The notes: generated by a model not told the origin, from the letters alone. Positions 1 through 16,160 are shown, counted from the stretch's first letter. The stretch is DNA of 64,000 nt from Balaenoptera acutorostrata (GCF_949987535.1 NC_080079.1:50579000-50642999); one strand, 5' to 3'. Made by a program: numbers and translations.

Positions 1-352
1 ATTGCTGTAAGAATATTTCAAAGAAAACGCAAAGAACACATAAGCTGAATTGTGGTCCTCCCCTGGGGTGTCCCTGAAGCACTGAGGTGTCTGAAAGCTA
101 TGTATAGCTGCTAGGGAAATAGGCTTTTAAGAAATGTAGCACAGACACTAACAATTCTCAAGAGCTCCTTGCTGACATGAGAAGTCGTAATGTGAGAGCA
201 GCACATCTGATTTATCACAGGGACCTATCTGACCCCCAGTGGGTGCCAAGGTGCTGGCCTCTTGTCCTTGCAGAGTGGACTCTCAGGACATACGCAATGT
301 TTCCACCCAAATAGGAACAAACCCAGGGCTCAGTGTACACATTTCACAGCTT

Positions 353-358
353 TTTATT
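353..358 (-). terminator. FAM25A poly(A) signal AATAAA
   Basis: AATAAA on the minus strand lies 36 bases past the conserved FAM25A stop. This is a canonical hexamer at a plausible distance for a short 3' UTR. Confidence 0.6.
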
Positions 359-393
359 GCAATTCAGGAAGAGCCTGCTGGTGGCAGGCATGC

Positions 394-526
<133 letters not shown>

Positions 527-844
527 CTGTCAGGAAGAAAGGATATCCAGGTGAGCAAAGTAAACAATTCAAGTCACTCGCTGGGTTGGAGTCACCTGGA
601 GCGGCCTGTGGGATGTGGCAGTCTTACCGGGTCATGCCCTGGAGGAGTCTGTGGGGCAGAGGGCAGCACAGCTCCTGGAGGAATGCATTCAAATTTGCTT
701 TTATTTCTCCAAACAGCTTGCATTTCTCCAACTATTAGTGAGACAGAGCATCTGCTTGTGGATGTACTGCCTACTCATGTTTCATTTTTCTGTGAACTGC
801 CTGTTTATACCTTTTGGTCATTTTTATATTGGGCTATCATTTCT

Positions 845-2293
845 TTTTTTTTTAACATCTTTATTGGAGTATAATTGCTTTACAATGGTTAGTTTCTGCT
901 TTATAACAAAGTGAATCAGTTATACATACACATATGTTCCCATATCTCTTCCCTCTTGCATCTCCCTCCCTCCCACACTCCCTCTCCCACCCCTCTAGGT
1001 AGTCACAAAGCACCGAGCTGATCTCACTGTGCTATGCGGCTGCTTCCCACTAGCTATCTATTTTACGTTTGGTAGTGTATATATGTCCATGCCACTCTCT
1101 CACTTTGTCCCAGCTTACCCTTCCCCCTCCCCATATCCTCAAGTCCATTCTCTAGTAGGTCTGTGTCTTTATTCCCATCTTACCACTAGGTTCTTCATGA
1201 CCTTTTTTTTTTTTCCCTTAGATTCCGTATATATGTGTTAGCATACTGTATTTGTTTTTCTCTTTCTGACTTACTTCACTCTGTATGACAGACTCTAACT
1301 CCATCCACCTCATTACAAATACCTCCATTTCATTTCTTGTTATGGCTGAGTAATATTCCATTGTATATATGTGCCACATCTTCTTTATCCATTCATCCGA
1401 TGATGGACATTTAGGTTGCTTCCATGTCCTGGCTGTTGTAAATAGTGCTGCAATGAACACTGTGGTACATGACTCTTTTTGAATTATGGTTTTCTCAGGG
1501 TATACGCCCAGTAGTGGGATTGCTGGGTCGTATGGTAGTTCTAGTTTTAGTTTTTTAAGGAACCTCCATACTGTTCTCCATAGTGGCTCTATCAATTTAC
1601 ATTCCCACCAACAGTGCAAGAGTGTTCCTTTTTCTCCACACCCTCTCCAGCATTTATTGTTTCTAGATTTTTTGATGATGGCCATTCTGACCGGTGTGAG
1701 ATGGTATCTCATTATAGTTTTCATTTGCATTTCTCTAATGATTAATGATGTTGAGCATTCTTTCATGTGTTTGTTGGCAATCTGTATATCTTCTTTGGAG
1801 AAATGTCTATTTAGGTCTTCTGCCCATTTTTGGATTGGGTTGTTTGTTTTTTTATTGAGCTGCATGAGCTGCTTGTAAATTCTGGAGATTAATCCTTTGT
1901 CAGTTGCTTCATTTGCAAATATTTTCTCCCATTCTGAGGGTTGTCTTTTGGTCTTGTTTATGGTTTCCTTTGCTGTGCAAAAGCTTTTAAGTTTCATTAG
2001 GTCCCATTTGTTTATTTTTGTTTTTATTTCCATTTCTCTAGGAGCTGGGTCAAAAAGGATCTTGCTGTGATTTATGTCATAGAGTGTCCTACCTATGTTT
2101 TCCTCTAAGAGTTTGATAGTGTCTGGCCTTACATTTAGGTCTTTAATCCATTTTGAGTTTATTTTTGTGTATGGTGTTAGGGAGTGTTCTAATTTCATAC
2201 TTTTACACGTACCTGTCCAGTTTTCCCAGCACCACTTACTGAAGAGACTGTCTTTTCTCCACTGTATATGCTTGCCTCCTTTATCAAAGATAA
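845..2293 (-). mobile_element. 5'-truncated LINE-1, recent copy with target-site duplication
   Basis: This is the 3' part of a LINE-1 in minus orientation. Its poly(A) tail appears as the T run at 845-853, then the 3' UTR, then the end of ORF2. The 14-base target-site duplication gggctatcatttct is present at 831-844 and 2294-2307. The flanks read as one older LINE-1 once this insert is removed, so it is a nested insertion. The terminal ORF2 frame is still open. Confidence 0.9.
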
Positions 2294-2303
2294 GGGCTAT
2301 CAT
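1218..2303 (-). pseudogene. LINE-1 ORF2 protein, C-terminal remnant (361 codons)
   Basis: This is an open frame for the part of LINE-1 ORF2 after the reverse transcriptase core. It includes the family's Cys-His motif CX3CX7HX4C ([18 protein letters not shown]) and runs to the usual C-terminus near [11 protein letters not shown]. The apparent start methionine lies in the target-site duplication, so it is not an authentic start. Endonuclease and reverse transcriptase domains are missing through 5' truncation, so it cannot move on its own. The open frame points to a fairly young insertion. Confidence 0.85.
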
Positions 2304-2307
2304 TTCT

Positions 2308-2600
2308 ACTACAAATATTTTTGCCCAGTTTGTGGGAGGTTTGGCTTACGGTTTTTTTTTCACTATGGAAAATTTTGAAGTTTTATATTGTCCAATTTAC
2401 CTAGTATTTCCTTTATAGCTGTTGGATTTTCTGTCATCGTTAAAAAGATCCTCCCTTCTCTGAGATTATGCCAAAATCTATGTTCTAACAATTTAATAAT
2501 TTCATGTATTTATATTTAAGTCCTAATCCATCCGGAATCTATTTTGTTGTAAGGAGTGAGATACACACGTGCTTTTTTACATCGTGATACTCACAGCACA
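2308..2600 (-). mobile_element. Older LINE-1 fragment (host of the nested insertion)
   Basis: On the plus strand this reads as the antisense of a degraded LINE-1 ORF2, with motifs such as 'caaatatttttgcccagttt' and 'aaaaagatcctccc'. It continues across the younger insert into about 720-844. The subfamily is not determined. Confidence 0.55.
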
Positions 2601-3754
2601 AACATATAAACATTTATGGAAATATGTATTCGTGTAAATATATAATTTTATGTCTCAAATGTTTTGTTCCAGCACGCCTGCACCTGGTCTTTTGTGATGT
2701 CATCCTCTTAACATTCCACAGAGAGAACTATCTAGATGGAACCTGCTTTAGCAAAGTACGGCCTGTGACCTCAGATGAGCACAGATAATTACACACCAAC
2801 TGAAAGGATGCCACACTGGGGTCAAGGTGTGATCTGGTTAGGCAAGGATCAGGTTGCTGCCAGCACCCAGCTTCCCTCCTTCCCCGCCCCGACCTTGGCC
2901 TTACCGTTCTCTCCAGCCTCCTTGGCAGGCTCCACCACCTCCTTCACCACTCCCTCCACGACGTCAACTGAAACGATAAGACAAGCCCAGAGTGAGAGCA
3001 CAGTGTAAGCTGCCTGTCCTCACAGCAGGGCCCAGACAGCCCTGGATACCCTGGCAGGGGCTCGGGGATGCCACCCCCGCCAGGACAGGACAAGCTGCTC
3101 CCAAGAAGGGCCCCCAGCTGGCTTCCTTCAGAGACCGGAGAGGGGCTCGGCTGGCAGGAGATAAGCTGAGTGAGCCAGGTAAAGGCACACAGCTCTCCAT
3201 GCCCCTTGGCCAGCGAGGCCTGGAATGCCAACGAGTGGGCCCTGCTGCTGGCTGGGGACCTGGAGGCAAGGCCGGGCCTGTTTCCCAGGTCACCAGGCCT
3301 CTCAGGCGAGCTGCGGTCCTGCCTGTGGCCAGATGGAGGCTGCGCTGCAGCGGGAGGCTGAATGTCAAAGCTCCCTCCAGCAGCACCAAGTCCCCAGAGC
3401 AACTCCTCCAGCACCACGAAACTCTCTGCCCTCCCAGGTTGGTAACGGGCTAGCCCTGGAAGACGCCACGGTCAGAAGAGTTGGCTCAGCTTCTACCTCC
3501 TAGAATCACCTCCACCGCTTGGGTCCCTCGTGTGCAGACTGGGAGTGACACAGCATTCAGAGAGTTGGTGAAAAGAAAGGGGGTGCTCAACAGCAGCTGC
3601 AAAGTTCAAATGAAACACAAACACGTTTGCAGCCCTTTAGAAAGAGAACAGCAAACTCGGGCACAAGCTGTTTTTCACAAAACGTCCAACAGGTGGGGCC
3701 TGGATCAGCATCCCTGCAACCAGCGGCTGACGTACAAAAAAGGATTTCTGGGTT

Positions 3755-4008
3755 TTTTGTTTTGGCTGCATTGGGTCTTCATTGCGCGGGCTTCTCACTG
3801 CGGTGGCTTCTCTTGTTGCGGAGCACGGGCTCTAGGCACGCGGGCTTCAGTAGTTGTGGCTCGCGGGCTCTAGAGCACAGGCTCAGTAGTTGTGACACAC
3901 GGGCTTAGTTGCTCCACGGCATGTGGGACCTTCCCGGACCAGGGATCAAACCCTTGTCCCCTGCACTGGCAGGCGGATTCTTAACCACTGTGCCACCAGG
4001 GAAGTCCC
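3755..4008 (-). mobile_element. CHR-type tRNA-derived SINE
   Basis: Minus orientation, in FAM25A intron 1. The right end is the reverse complement of the SINE head ('gacttccctggtggcacagtgg'-like) with degenerate Pol III A and B boxes. The body carries the repeated 'cacaactactgagcc' modules. Confidence 0.85.
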
Positions 4009-4199
4009 TGGGGACTTTGAAGAAACTGAAAATGTCCTTTGTGTAAACCCTGGGGGCTGACTTTGAACAGAATCAGACTCAGTGGTTTCTTAAGCAAGAA
4101 ATCTTTGAAGCTTTAAAGTTATGGTAAAAATTAAACTCCATTTTCTTTTCTGTATAGAATACTCGGAATAGGCTGTTTTAATACTGAAGGGCCCCTCCC

Positions 4200-4380
4200 T
4201 GCTTTCCAGAGGGACGGATTTAAGCCACCAGCTGCTCACCCAGCACCCTGGCTCCCCTCTCGCCACCAGGGGCCTCCTCTGAGCTGCCCCCTCTGGGCCT
4301 CAGCCACAGACCCCAGGAATGTAACAAGCCCAGGGGGCAGAGCAGGTCTGACAGGGAGGGTTGCTTGGGGCAGTGGACCC
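4200..4380. other. FAM25A intron 1 near exon 1, GC-rich
   Basis: Unique GC-rich intron sequence. I see no exon-like segment with splice sites and no recognisable repeat. Confidence 0.4.
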
Positions 4381-4411
4381 CTCATGGCTCCTCCCCGAGG
4401 TACCTTCCTCA

Positions 4412-9277
<4,866 letters not shown>

Positions 9278-9515
9278 TAAAGGGGTGAGAGGGATAAATT
9301 AGGAGTTTGGAATTAATACACACTACTATATATAAAATAGATAAACAACAAGGACCTAGTGTATAGCACAAGGAACTATATTCAATATCTTGCAATAACC
9401 TATAATGGAAAAGAATCTGAAAAAATATGTATATGCAATTGAATCATATACAAAACTAAAACTAACACAACATTGTAAATCAACTATATTTCAATAAAAA
9501 AGATAAAAAAGATAA
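9278..9515 (+). mobile_element. LINE-1 3' UTR fragment, cetartiodactyl type
   Basis: Carries the run 'actatatataaaatagataaacaac', 'caaggacctagtgtatagca' and 'acacaacattgtaaatcaac', ending in AATAAAAAAG. This is the 3' UTR of the LINE-1 lineage of ruminants and whales. No ORF is retained. Confidence 0.75.
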
Positions 9516-9566
9516 AGAAAGCCAGCCAGACAGAAAGATCAAGTCACTTATTAGAAATTCCAGCGA

Positions 9567-9864
9567 GGGCTTCCCTGGTGGCGCAGTGGTTGAGAATCTG
9601 CCTGCTAATGCAGGGGACACGGGTTCGAGCCCTGGTCTGGGAAGATCCCACATGCCGCGGAGCAACTACGCCCGTGAGCCACAACTACTGAGCCTGCGTG
9701 TCTGGAGCCTGTGCTCCGCAACAAGAGAGGCCGCGATAGTGAGAGGCCCACGCACCGCAATGAAGAGTGGCCCCCGCTTGCCGCAACTGGAGAAAGCCCT
9801 CGCACAGAAATGAAGACCCAACACAGCCAATAAATAAATAAATAATAATTAAAAAAAAAAAAAA
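9567..9864 (+). mobile_element. CHR-type SINE with target-site duplication
   Basis: Full head 'ggcttccctggtggcgcagtgg' and B box 'ggttcgagccc', A-rich tail. The target-site duplication agaaattccag(c/t)ga is at 9553-9566 and 9865-9878 with one mismatch. The body is the shorter version, lacking the doubled 'ctctagagcccg' module seen at 18.4 and 59.8 kb. Confidence 0.92.
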
Positions 9865-9989
9865 AGAAATTCCAGTGAATTAGAAATCAGACTTCTAGGG
9901 ACCGCTCAACCTTCTGTGGCAGAAGGTGGGGCAGGCATACCTAGAAGACGCTCATGGAAAAAAGTGTGAGATGTAAATTTCAAACCCAG

Positions 9990-10031
9990 TTGAGGATAAA
10001 GTATAAAGGTTGAGGATAAAGTATAAAGTAT
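9990..10031. repeat. Short tandem duplication, unit about 21 bp
   Basis: The unit 'ttgaggataaagtataaag' occurs twice head to tail. It is probably a replication slippage product. Confidence 0.8.
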
Positions 10032-10039
10032 ACAGACCA

Positions 10040-12834
10040 ACATTACCACACATTTAAGAACTCAGAATATGGTTCACAGGAGCCCTTCTTTTTTTAAAAA
10101 ATTTTTATTTTAACTTTTTAACCTTTTTTTTTAAAAATAGAAAATGCCATACACAAAAATAGGACACTGTGAACCCTCATGGACACACTGCAATTACCCA
10201 AGGGGCCTAGCTATAACAATTCTCAGCTCAGATCCCAGATGTCTTCTCAATTCATCTGAAAATATTTCATTCTTGAGGAAACTTTTAGAGGACTAACTCC
10301 AACCAACCAAGAGATAACAGAAAATATTTCAGCAGAAGGAATGGCAGAGCGCTTCTAATATTTTCAGTTGCATATCTAAGACAGAACAAAGGTGTGGAGG
10401 AATGGGATGCAAATGCTATGTGTTTTCACAAAGTAGAAATGAGACAACTAACAACAACAACAAAAAAAAATAGGAGAAAAGGAGAGAAGGTGGAAAGCAG
10501 AAAACTCTGCCCCTTCTCATCTGTAATTTGATGGGAATCAGAGCTGAGAAGTCCAGTGGAACCAAAATGTGACGTTAGTGACTTTGTGTTTGGTTAGTTG
10601 GGGAACTGGTATTTGGAGAATTCGGAACTATCTGAGGAATTGCTAATGGAAGAATTAATCTTTGGAGATTTGACCAAGACCCAACAGGTACAGTGGCCAC
10701 AGCTGCCTTCTCCTCAGCCCATCTGGGCTCAGCTAGCTTCATGAACCTCACGGAGACAGGCCTGGGCTCCTATAAGCTCCCCTGGCTCCCCAGCACCATG
10801 CCCACCTTGTCCCAGACATAGGACCAAAGACAAGCCCAACCTGGCCCTGCGCCCCAGGGCTCCATGTTGGGGGAATAGAGGCACACAGAAACAGGCATTT
10901 GCACGGTGCATGGGAGCATCAGCTGCGTGGCAGCAGGGTTTGTGGAAGGGACTGCATTGTAGGAGATGGCACCATGGTGAACCTGACAATGTGTCAACTC
11001 TTGTTATCTGGTAGGAGAACCAAAGGACCGTCATCCCTGCATTCATGTGGCAGATGTTGCCAGAGCCCCACTCTAGGCTCTGGGTGTGCACTAATCAGTA
11101 GAAGGGACTTGGCTGCAGCCCGTGGACAACCATCACAGTGAAGCACACAGGAGAGCGACTCATTAGTATATAACCGTGGAAAAGAAGTACAGGGGGTGTG
11201 AGAACGTACTGGCAGTGGCCAGACCCATTCTGTGTATGTTGGGGGACGACCAGGGAAGCTGAGATCTGAAGGATGAAAGAGCAGGAGCAACTTGGACAAG
11301 GGTGGTTAATGACGGAGGATGGACAGCATTCTGGGTAGAAAAAAAGGGCACCTGCAAAGACTGAGATGAGCAGAAGCACAATGTCAAGAGAAATGAACAA
11401 GGGTTAATGTGGCTGAGGCAGAGAGGGAGGGCGTGTTAGGGGAGGAGGCTGGGGAGGTGGGTGAGGCCGGCAAATACAGGACCTTAGCATCCAGGTAACA
11501 TCAGGATTTAAGCTTTTGTTTGCAACAGAAAACCTAATTCACAGCAGCTCAAACAATGAGGAAATTGATCCTCTCACCTAGCTCCTGGCAGCTGCAGGAC
11601 TAGTTAGGTTAGGGACTGAATAAAGTAACTTGGGATCCAGGTTCTTTCTATATTTCTGCTCTGCCCTAATCAGCAAGTTGGCTTTTGCTTAGGCTTGTTC
11701 CTCCTGTGGTTAGAAGTGGCTGCCAGCGTTCTAAGAATCATTTCTAGCCACAAAAATGTTCAGTGGAATAGAAGAAAATGCTTCTTCCTTGGTCTTTTTC
11801 TTTTCTTTTCTTTTTTGAGGATGAAAAACCTTTCCTAGAAGGCTCCTGGCCCTAGACCTGACTCCTCCTCTCCTTGGCCTGAGCTGGCTCACACATCCAT
11901 CCGTAAGGCCGACACTCAGGAGGAGAACAGGATGAAGAGGGATTGTTGGGCCAATTGGGATCTCTCCTGAGTCAGGCAGGGGAAGGATGCATTCCAGAAA
12001 AATGTGAGGGCTCTGCCAGTCCAGCCCCACCTGCCTCCTGCTGTGGCCCCAGGTGGTCTCTCCCAACCCTGGCATCCTCTCCTGGAGGCAGGGGCTCCTG
12101 GAGATGCTGGAAGCACCTCCAGATTACCCCAGGTATCTCTTCAAGGACCCTCCCTTTAGGCCTTGGCCCATTTTGCAGACTAGCTGAGCCCTTCTTTTGG
12201 GGACAGTCAGCAACAGGAACCAAGCATGAAACTGGGCCTGGCCCTGGGGTGAGGGTGAGAGATGCTAAGGGTTAGGGAGGAGACCTGTTGTTTCCTTGGG
12301 AAGGATCTCAGATTAGAGACGGGAAAGGTCACCTGGGGGGGGGGGGTGGTGAAGGGGAGGGATGGGGGTGGACACGACGACACTGCCCCCTGCTGGCATG
12401 TCTGGAAAGCCTCTGGGAAAGCCGGCCCCCAGTCAGCGTGTGAAGGAAAGACGATGGTTTTTTTTCTCAATCTCCCCAGAACTAGGAAGTGCCGTGTAGC
12501 CAATATTTGTGAGTTGAAACGGCATGACTACGTATGTGCCAATCCAGAAAAGAACGAGATCATTACGGACAGAGGGAATAGTGTGTGCAAAGGCGTGGAG
12601 GTGGGGAAACGGAACGGGGCGTCACCTGCTGAGGTGTGGCGGGGGTTCGGATGAAAAGGGCAGCCAGCGCCCGGCGCCAGGGCTGGGCCTTACCCTGTGG
12701 CAACAGTGAGTCACCCATCAGCAGGACTTACCCAGGGTTGGTATCGCGTGCATGGACACGAGAACACGTGCTGGGGAGGTCGGAGGGAATAAGGTTTGCG
12801 CGAACTCTAGACCCTCTGGGGGAACCTGCCCGAT
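10040..12834. other. Intergenic region between FAM25A and ADIRF, no gene seen
   Basis: No family-like protein, splice-framed exon or RNA gene is visible. It holds a T/A-rich stretch at 10090-10140, moderately GC-rich sequence at 10.7-12.3 kb and a long G run near 12.34 kb. Open frames here are short, overlapping and unrecognised. Confidence 0.4.
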
Positions 12835-13075
12835 AAAAAAGCCGGCCTCCGCAATTACTGAGCCTGCGCGTCTGGAGCCTGTGCTCCGCAACAGGAGAGG
12901 CCGCGGCAGTGAGAGGCCCGCGCACCGCGATGAAGAGCGGTCCCCTCTCGCCGCAACTAGAGAAGGCCCTCGCACAGAAACGAAGACCCAACACAGCCAA
13001 AAAATAAAAATAAAAATAAATAAATTAATTAATTAATTTAAAAAAAAAAAAGAAAGAAAAAAGCCGGCCTCTGCA
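12835..13075 (+). mobile_element. 5'-truncated CHR-type SINE with long target-site duplication
   Basis: The SINE body is 12854-13056 and starts inside the element at 'attactgagcctgcgcg'; the tRNA-like head is absent. The 19-base target-site duplication aaaaaagccggcctc(c/t)gca is at 12835-12853 and 13057-13075. The duplication shows that the truncation happened during insertion, not by later deletion. Confidence 0.9.
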
Positions 13076-13079
13076 CTGG

Positions 13080-13740
13080 GCGAGAAGGTACAGGTGCATC
13101 CGGAAGGGAAGGGGTGCCCGAGGGAGTGGCCTAGCGCGCGCACGCACACAGCCGGGTCCCAGCGCTTCACGCCCACGTGCACCGCACCCACGTGCACCGC
13201 CCCGTGCGCCGCGCCCACGTGCACCGCCCCGTGCGCCGCAAGCACCTCCCCAGGGGGCGCGTCTTGGGCGGAGCTCCTGGCGACCGCGCCAAACACAAGT
13301 CAACTGGGTGGGACTCAGATCTTCGGGGCGTGTCCTCGCCCACCCGGTCCTGCCCCGTGACTCACCGTCGGGTGTGACAGTCGCACAGCGGGCAGGCGAC
13401 GTAGGGTGACGAGGACCGAAAGCTCCGTCCCTGCGTCCCCTCTCTTCCCCGAGAATTCCTGCCGCCTGAAGCCCTCGCGGGCGCCTGGCCCTAGGATGCC
13501 TCGATGCGTCCAGCCCCCCGCCCCGGCTTAGCTCACTGGGAGAAGTTCCCGAGGCCCCTGCCGTTGGAACCCTTCGCCCCCCGCCCAGAGCTGAGCTCCT
13601 CGAGGATCTGGGCACCGAGTATCCCCCTCCTAGGAAGGGACGGGTTCCTGGAGCTGAGGGAGCGGTTTTGGAATCGGGGGCAGGGGGAATAGAGCGGGGG
13701 AGGGGCACGTACCTAGATGGGGGGTTGAACTTCGGATAAG
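13080..13740. promoter_or_regulatory. CpG island without an assigned gene
   Basis: Dense CpG over about 650 bases (for example 'gcgcgcgcacgc', 'cgaccgcgcc', 'gcgggcaggcgacg'), starting next to the truncated SINE. It lies about 270 bases beyond the ADIRF stop codon and 8.4 kb upstream of FAM25A exon 1. No coding exon was identified in it. It could be the promoter of a non-coding transcript, for example one antisense to ADIRF. That function is inference only. Confidence 0.55.
13170..13241. repeat. Tandem GC repeat containing CACGTG palindromes
   Basis: Three copies of 'cccacgtgcaccgc' are interleaved with 'cccgtgcgccgc' segments, giving three CACGTG (E-box) palindromes within about 50 bases. 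The period is 15-27 bases. It sits inside the CpG island. Confidence 0.8.
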
Positions 13741-13938
13741 GGAGAGTCTGGACGCACGGTTGAGATATGGGAAATGAATTCCTGGACAATCCGTCTGGGT
13801 TTCCGAATTTGGAATGCCAGGACTCTGGACGTCAGGGCTGAGTTTCTGGATCCCCGAGCCTCTGCTCTAAGCGAGGCAGGGCTGGGCCCAGTTTGGGAGG
13901 AGGCATGAAGTGGACGGACACAGAGTAGGCATATGTGC

Positions 13939-13944
13939 TTTAAT
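13939..13944 (-). terminator. ADIRF poly(A) signal ATTAAA
   Basis: ATTAAA, the common variant hexamer, lies 68 bases past the ADIRF stop on the minus strand. This gives a short 3' UTR. Confidence 0.55.
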
Positions 13945-14011
13945 GAGGTGGCCCGCCAAGAGCCTGCTAGAGCTCCGGGCCTGGAAGGGAGTCACCCATG
14001 TCTCCCTTCTG

Positions 14012-16160
14012 TCATTTCAGGAGGCCGAGTTTTTTCCCAAAACCCGAGAAAGCCTCAGAGGCCTGGTTAGCAGTCTTGTCGATGGTTTCCTGTGTAGACT
14101 TGGCAACCTGGTCCATGGCTGGGAAAGGAAAGGATAGGGCAGTTGAGTGCGGGGCCCTGGGGAACCACAGCCCTGCAGGGTTAGCTTGGCCTGGGTCTCC
14201 CTCCCCAGGAAGCAATGCTGGTAGAGGGTCTGCAGAGGAGAGGGTGTGTCTGGGCAAGGGCTGGGTGGGGGGCAGGGCCGTGCTGGGGCTGTCCACCCTC
14301 CTGCCCACCAGCCCCACCAGACCTTTCTGCCCTGTTTCTGTGGTCTGATCCACCACTTGCTGAGTTGCTGCTCCAGCCGCCGTCACTAGAACAGAGACAT
14401 GTGGGTTTTAGCCCCTGTTGAGATACCACCAACCACAGGGGCCTCACCATTGCCAACCTCATCTGTTCTCTAGAGTGGTCTGTCCTGCAGGCCCAGGGAT
14501 GGATGGCACTGAGGTAAAGTTCTCTGACCAAGGCCACTCAGTGAGGGGCATGAGCCCTTTCCATGACTACAGGTTGTTCTTGTTTATTTGTAACTCTGGG
14601 CTCCTCCTCTCTGGCCTGCTTCCCTTGCCTCTCCAGGATTGCTGCAAAAATATCCAAGCGAGGAAGGAAGGCAGGGCTGGGCCAGGCTGGAATTGGCATC
14701 TGGGCTGTGGCTACTGCTGGGCACAGCCCAGGGAGAACCCTGCCGCCTTTAACAACTTCTCCCCCGGAGGCTTGGCCCAGATGCCTGAATTCCCACATTT
14801 AGAGCACTGGGGCTTCTACTTTGCAAGGCCCTCTCACTACCTCCTCTCTCCTGTGCCTCTCCCCAGAGGGCACACAAGCAATGACTGCCAGTGCCTCCGT
14901 GAGCAGGCAGCGTAAGGCATTAGGAAACAAAGTGTGGAAAGTAGGTGAAACTTCCAAAGTCAGGCCATCTCCTCTAGACCAGAGTTTGTGCCTGTGAAGA
15001 ACAGGGTTTCCAGGGGCTCAGGTGGGTCCCCACCTGCTCGGTAGGCAGACAGGTGGCTCTGGCCTTCAGAGATCTGACTTACCCTTGCTGCTGAACAGGA
15101 AAGGGCCTGCTTTACACAGATCCTGGGGACCAGGGGGTACAGGGGTCAGGCAGACCCTGGGTCTACTGCTTACAGAGGTCCCTGGGGTCTTTGTCTGACA
15201 TAGCACAGTCAAGACCACAGGGAAGGAGACTCTGCACTCCACTTACAGATAGGGAAAGTGAAGCCCAGAAGGAAGGGTACTGTAGACAGAGACTTCCTGG
15301 TACCATTTTAGCCTCAGGGGAGCAACTGTGGGCTTTCCTTGGGGCACTGATGAAGGAGGGGGTTGGTTTAGGTGTTGTCTGTTGACAGGGATATGTGTAG
15401 GACAGATTGGGAGCTGGAGTCCCAAGGGAGGCTGAGCTGGGACTGGAAGAGCTGCCGCTGGTGGGGCTGAAGTTTCCTTACATACCCTACTCCCCAGTCC
15501 ATCCCCAGCCCGCAGCTGCATAACCTCAGGTCTGAGGGGGAAAGAGCCAGAGGTGGAGAAACTAAGACTGGGGACCTGCCCTGCCCGCATGAAGGTGGGA
15601 AGGTCCTCTGCGTGAGGACTTAAGAGGAAATGAGTATTTCGGAGGAGGGGGGGAGTGCTCAAAACAAAGCCCGGTGGGAGTCTGGAGCCACCCGTCCCAT
15701 CCTGTTTCTGTGCGCCTCTGGGACCTGGCGGTTAGAGATCGGGCGTGCGGGTGGCGGAGCGCGCTCTCCTCGTGGACCGTCACTCTCCCCTGAGGGCCCG
15801 GGTGGGGCCGCTCCCGGCCCTAGCAGCTGCCTCGGATTGGCTCTGGCAATGCCCAAAGCGCCCCCCCCCCCGCCCCACTCCTCAGGCACTGCTGTTCCCC
15901 CACTTCCCTCAAGGCATCATTCCCGGGCTGGTCCGGGTGGGCGTCCTTCCAGGTCCCTGCAGCTCAGGAGAGGGCCCTTCCTAGCCAGAACCGCCCACCG
16001 ATTTTCCGGCTGCGCAGTCCCCAGGCTTCTGCCCCCAGCCCCACCCCCGCGTCCACCCGGGGGTCCCAGCATGCGCCCCAGGTCGCGCGCAGTCCTCACC
16101 CGCTTCCTGGGCCGCCCCCTCCACTTGCTGCTTCAGGTCCTGCAAGCCTTTGCTGGCCAT
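14012..16160 (-). CDS. ADIRF: Adipogenesis regulatory factor (ADIRF)
   Basis: Adipogenesis regulatory factor is a small, mainly nuclear protein linked to fat-cell differentiation in human studies. Three coding exons join in phase: 16100-16160 (MASKGLQDLKQQVEGAAQEA), 14323-14385 (GAATQQVVDQTTETGQK) and 14012-14118 (MDQVAKSTQETIDKTANQAS, then FGKKLGLLK). The total is 76 codons plus stop, the same length as the human protein as I recall it. It is an amphipathic helical protein with no signal peptide or membrane segment. The ATG context is CAGCCATGG. The exon 2 donor is GTCTGG, a weak site, but phase and homology place it there. It shares its strand with SNCG and FAM25A. The identity is very likely. 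Confidence 0.95.
14386..16099 (-). other. ADIRF intron 1
   Basis: Bounded by donor GTGAGG next to 16100 and the acceptor ending TTCTAG next to 14385. The part toward exon 1 (above about 15.65 kb) is CpG-rich. No further coding exon or clear repeat was recognised. Confidence 0.7.

Noticed and set aside
1218..2303. The 361-codon ORF as a host gene.
   Set aside because: It is the LINE-1 ORF2 C-terminus. Its first methionine falls in the target-site duplication.
9567..9640. A possible tRNA gene at SINE heads (A and B box motifs).
   Set aside because: The Pol III boxes belong to the tRNA-derived SINE. No tRNA cloverleaf can be completed.
13025..13789. A 254-codon minus-strand open frame in the CpG island.
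   Set aside because: It is Arg/Gly/Ala-rich, starts in the 3' poly(A) tail region of a SINE, and is typical of an open frame in CpG-rich DNA.
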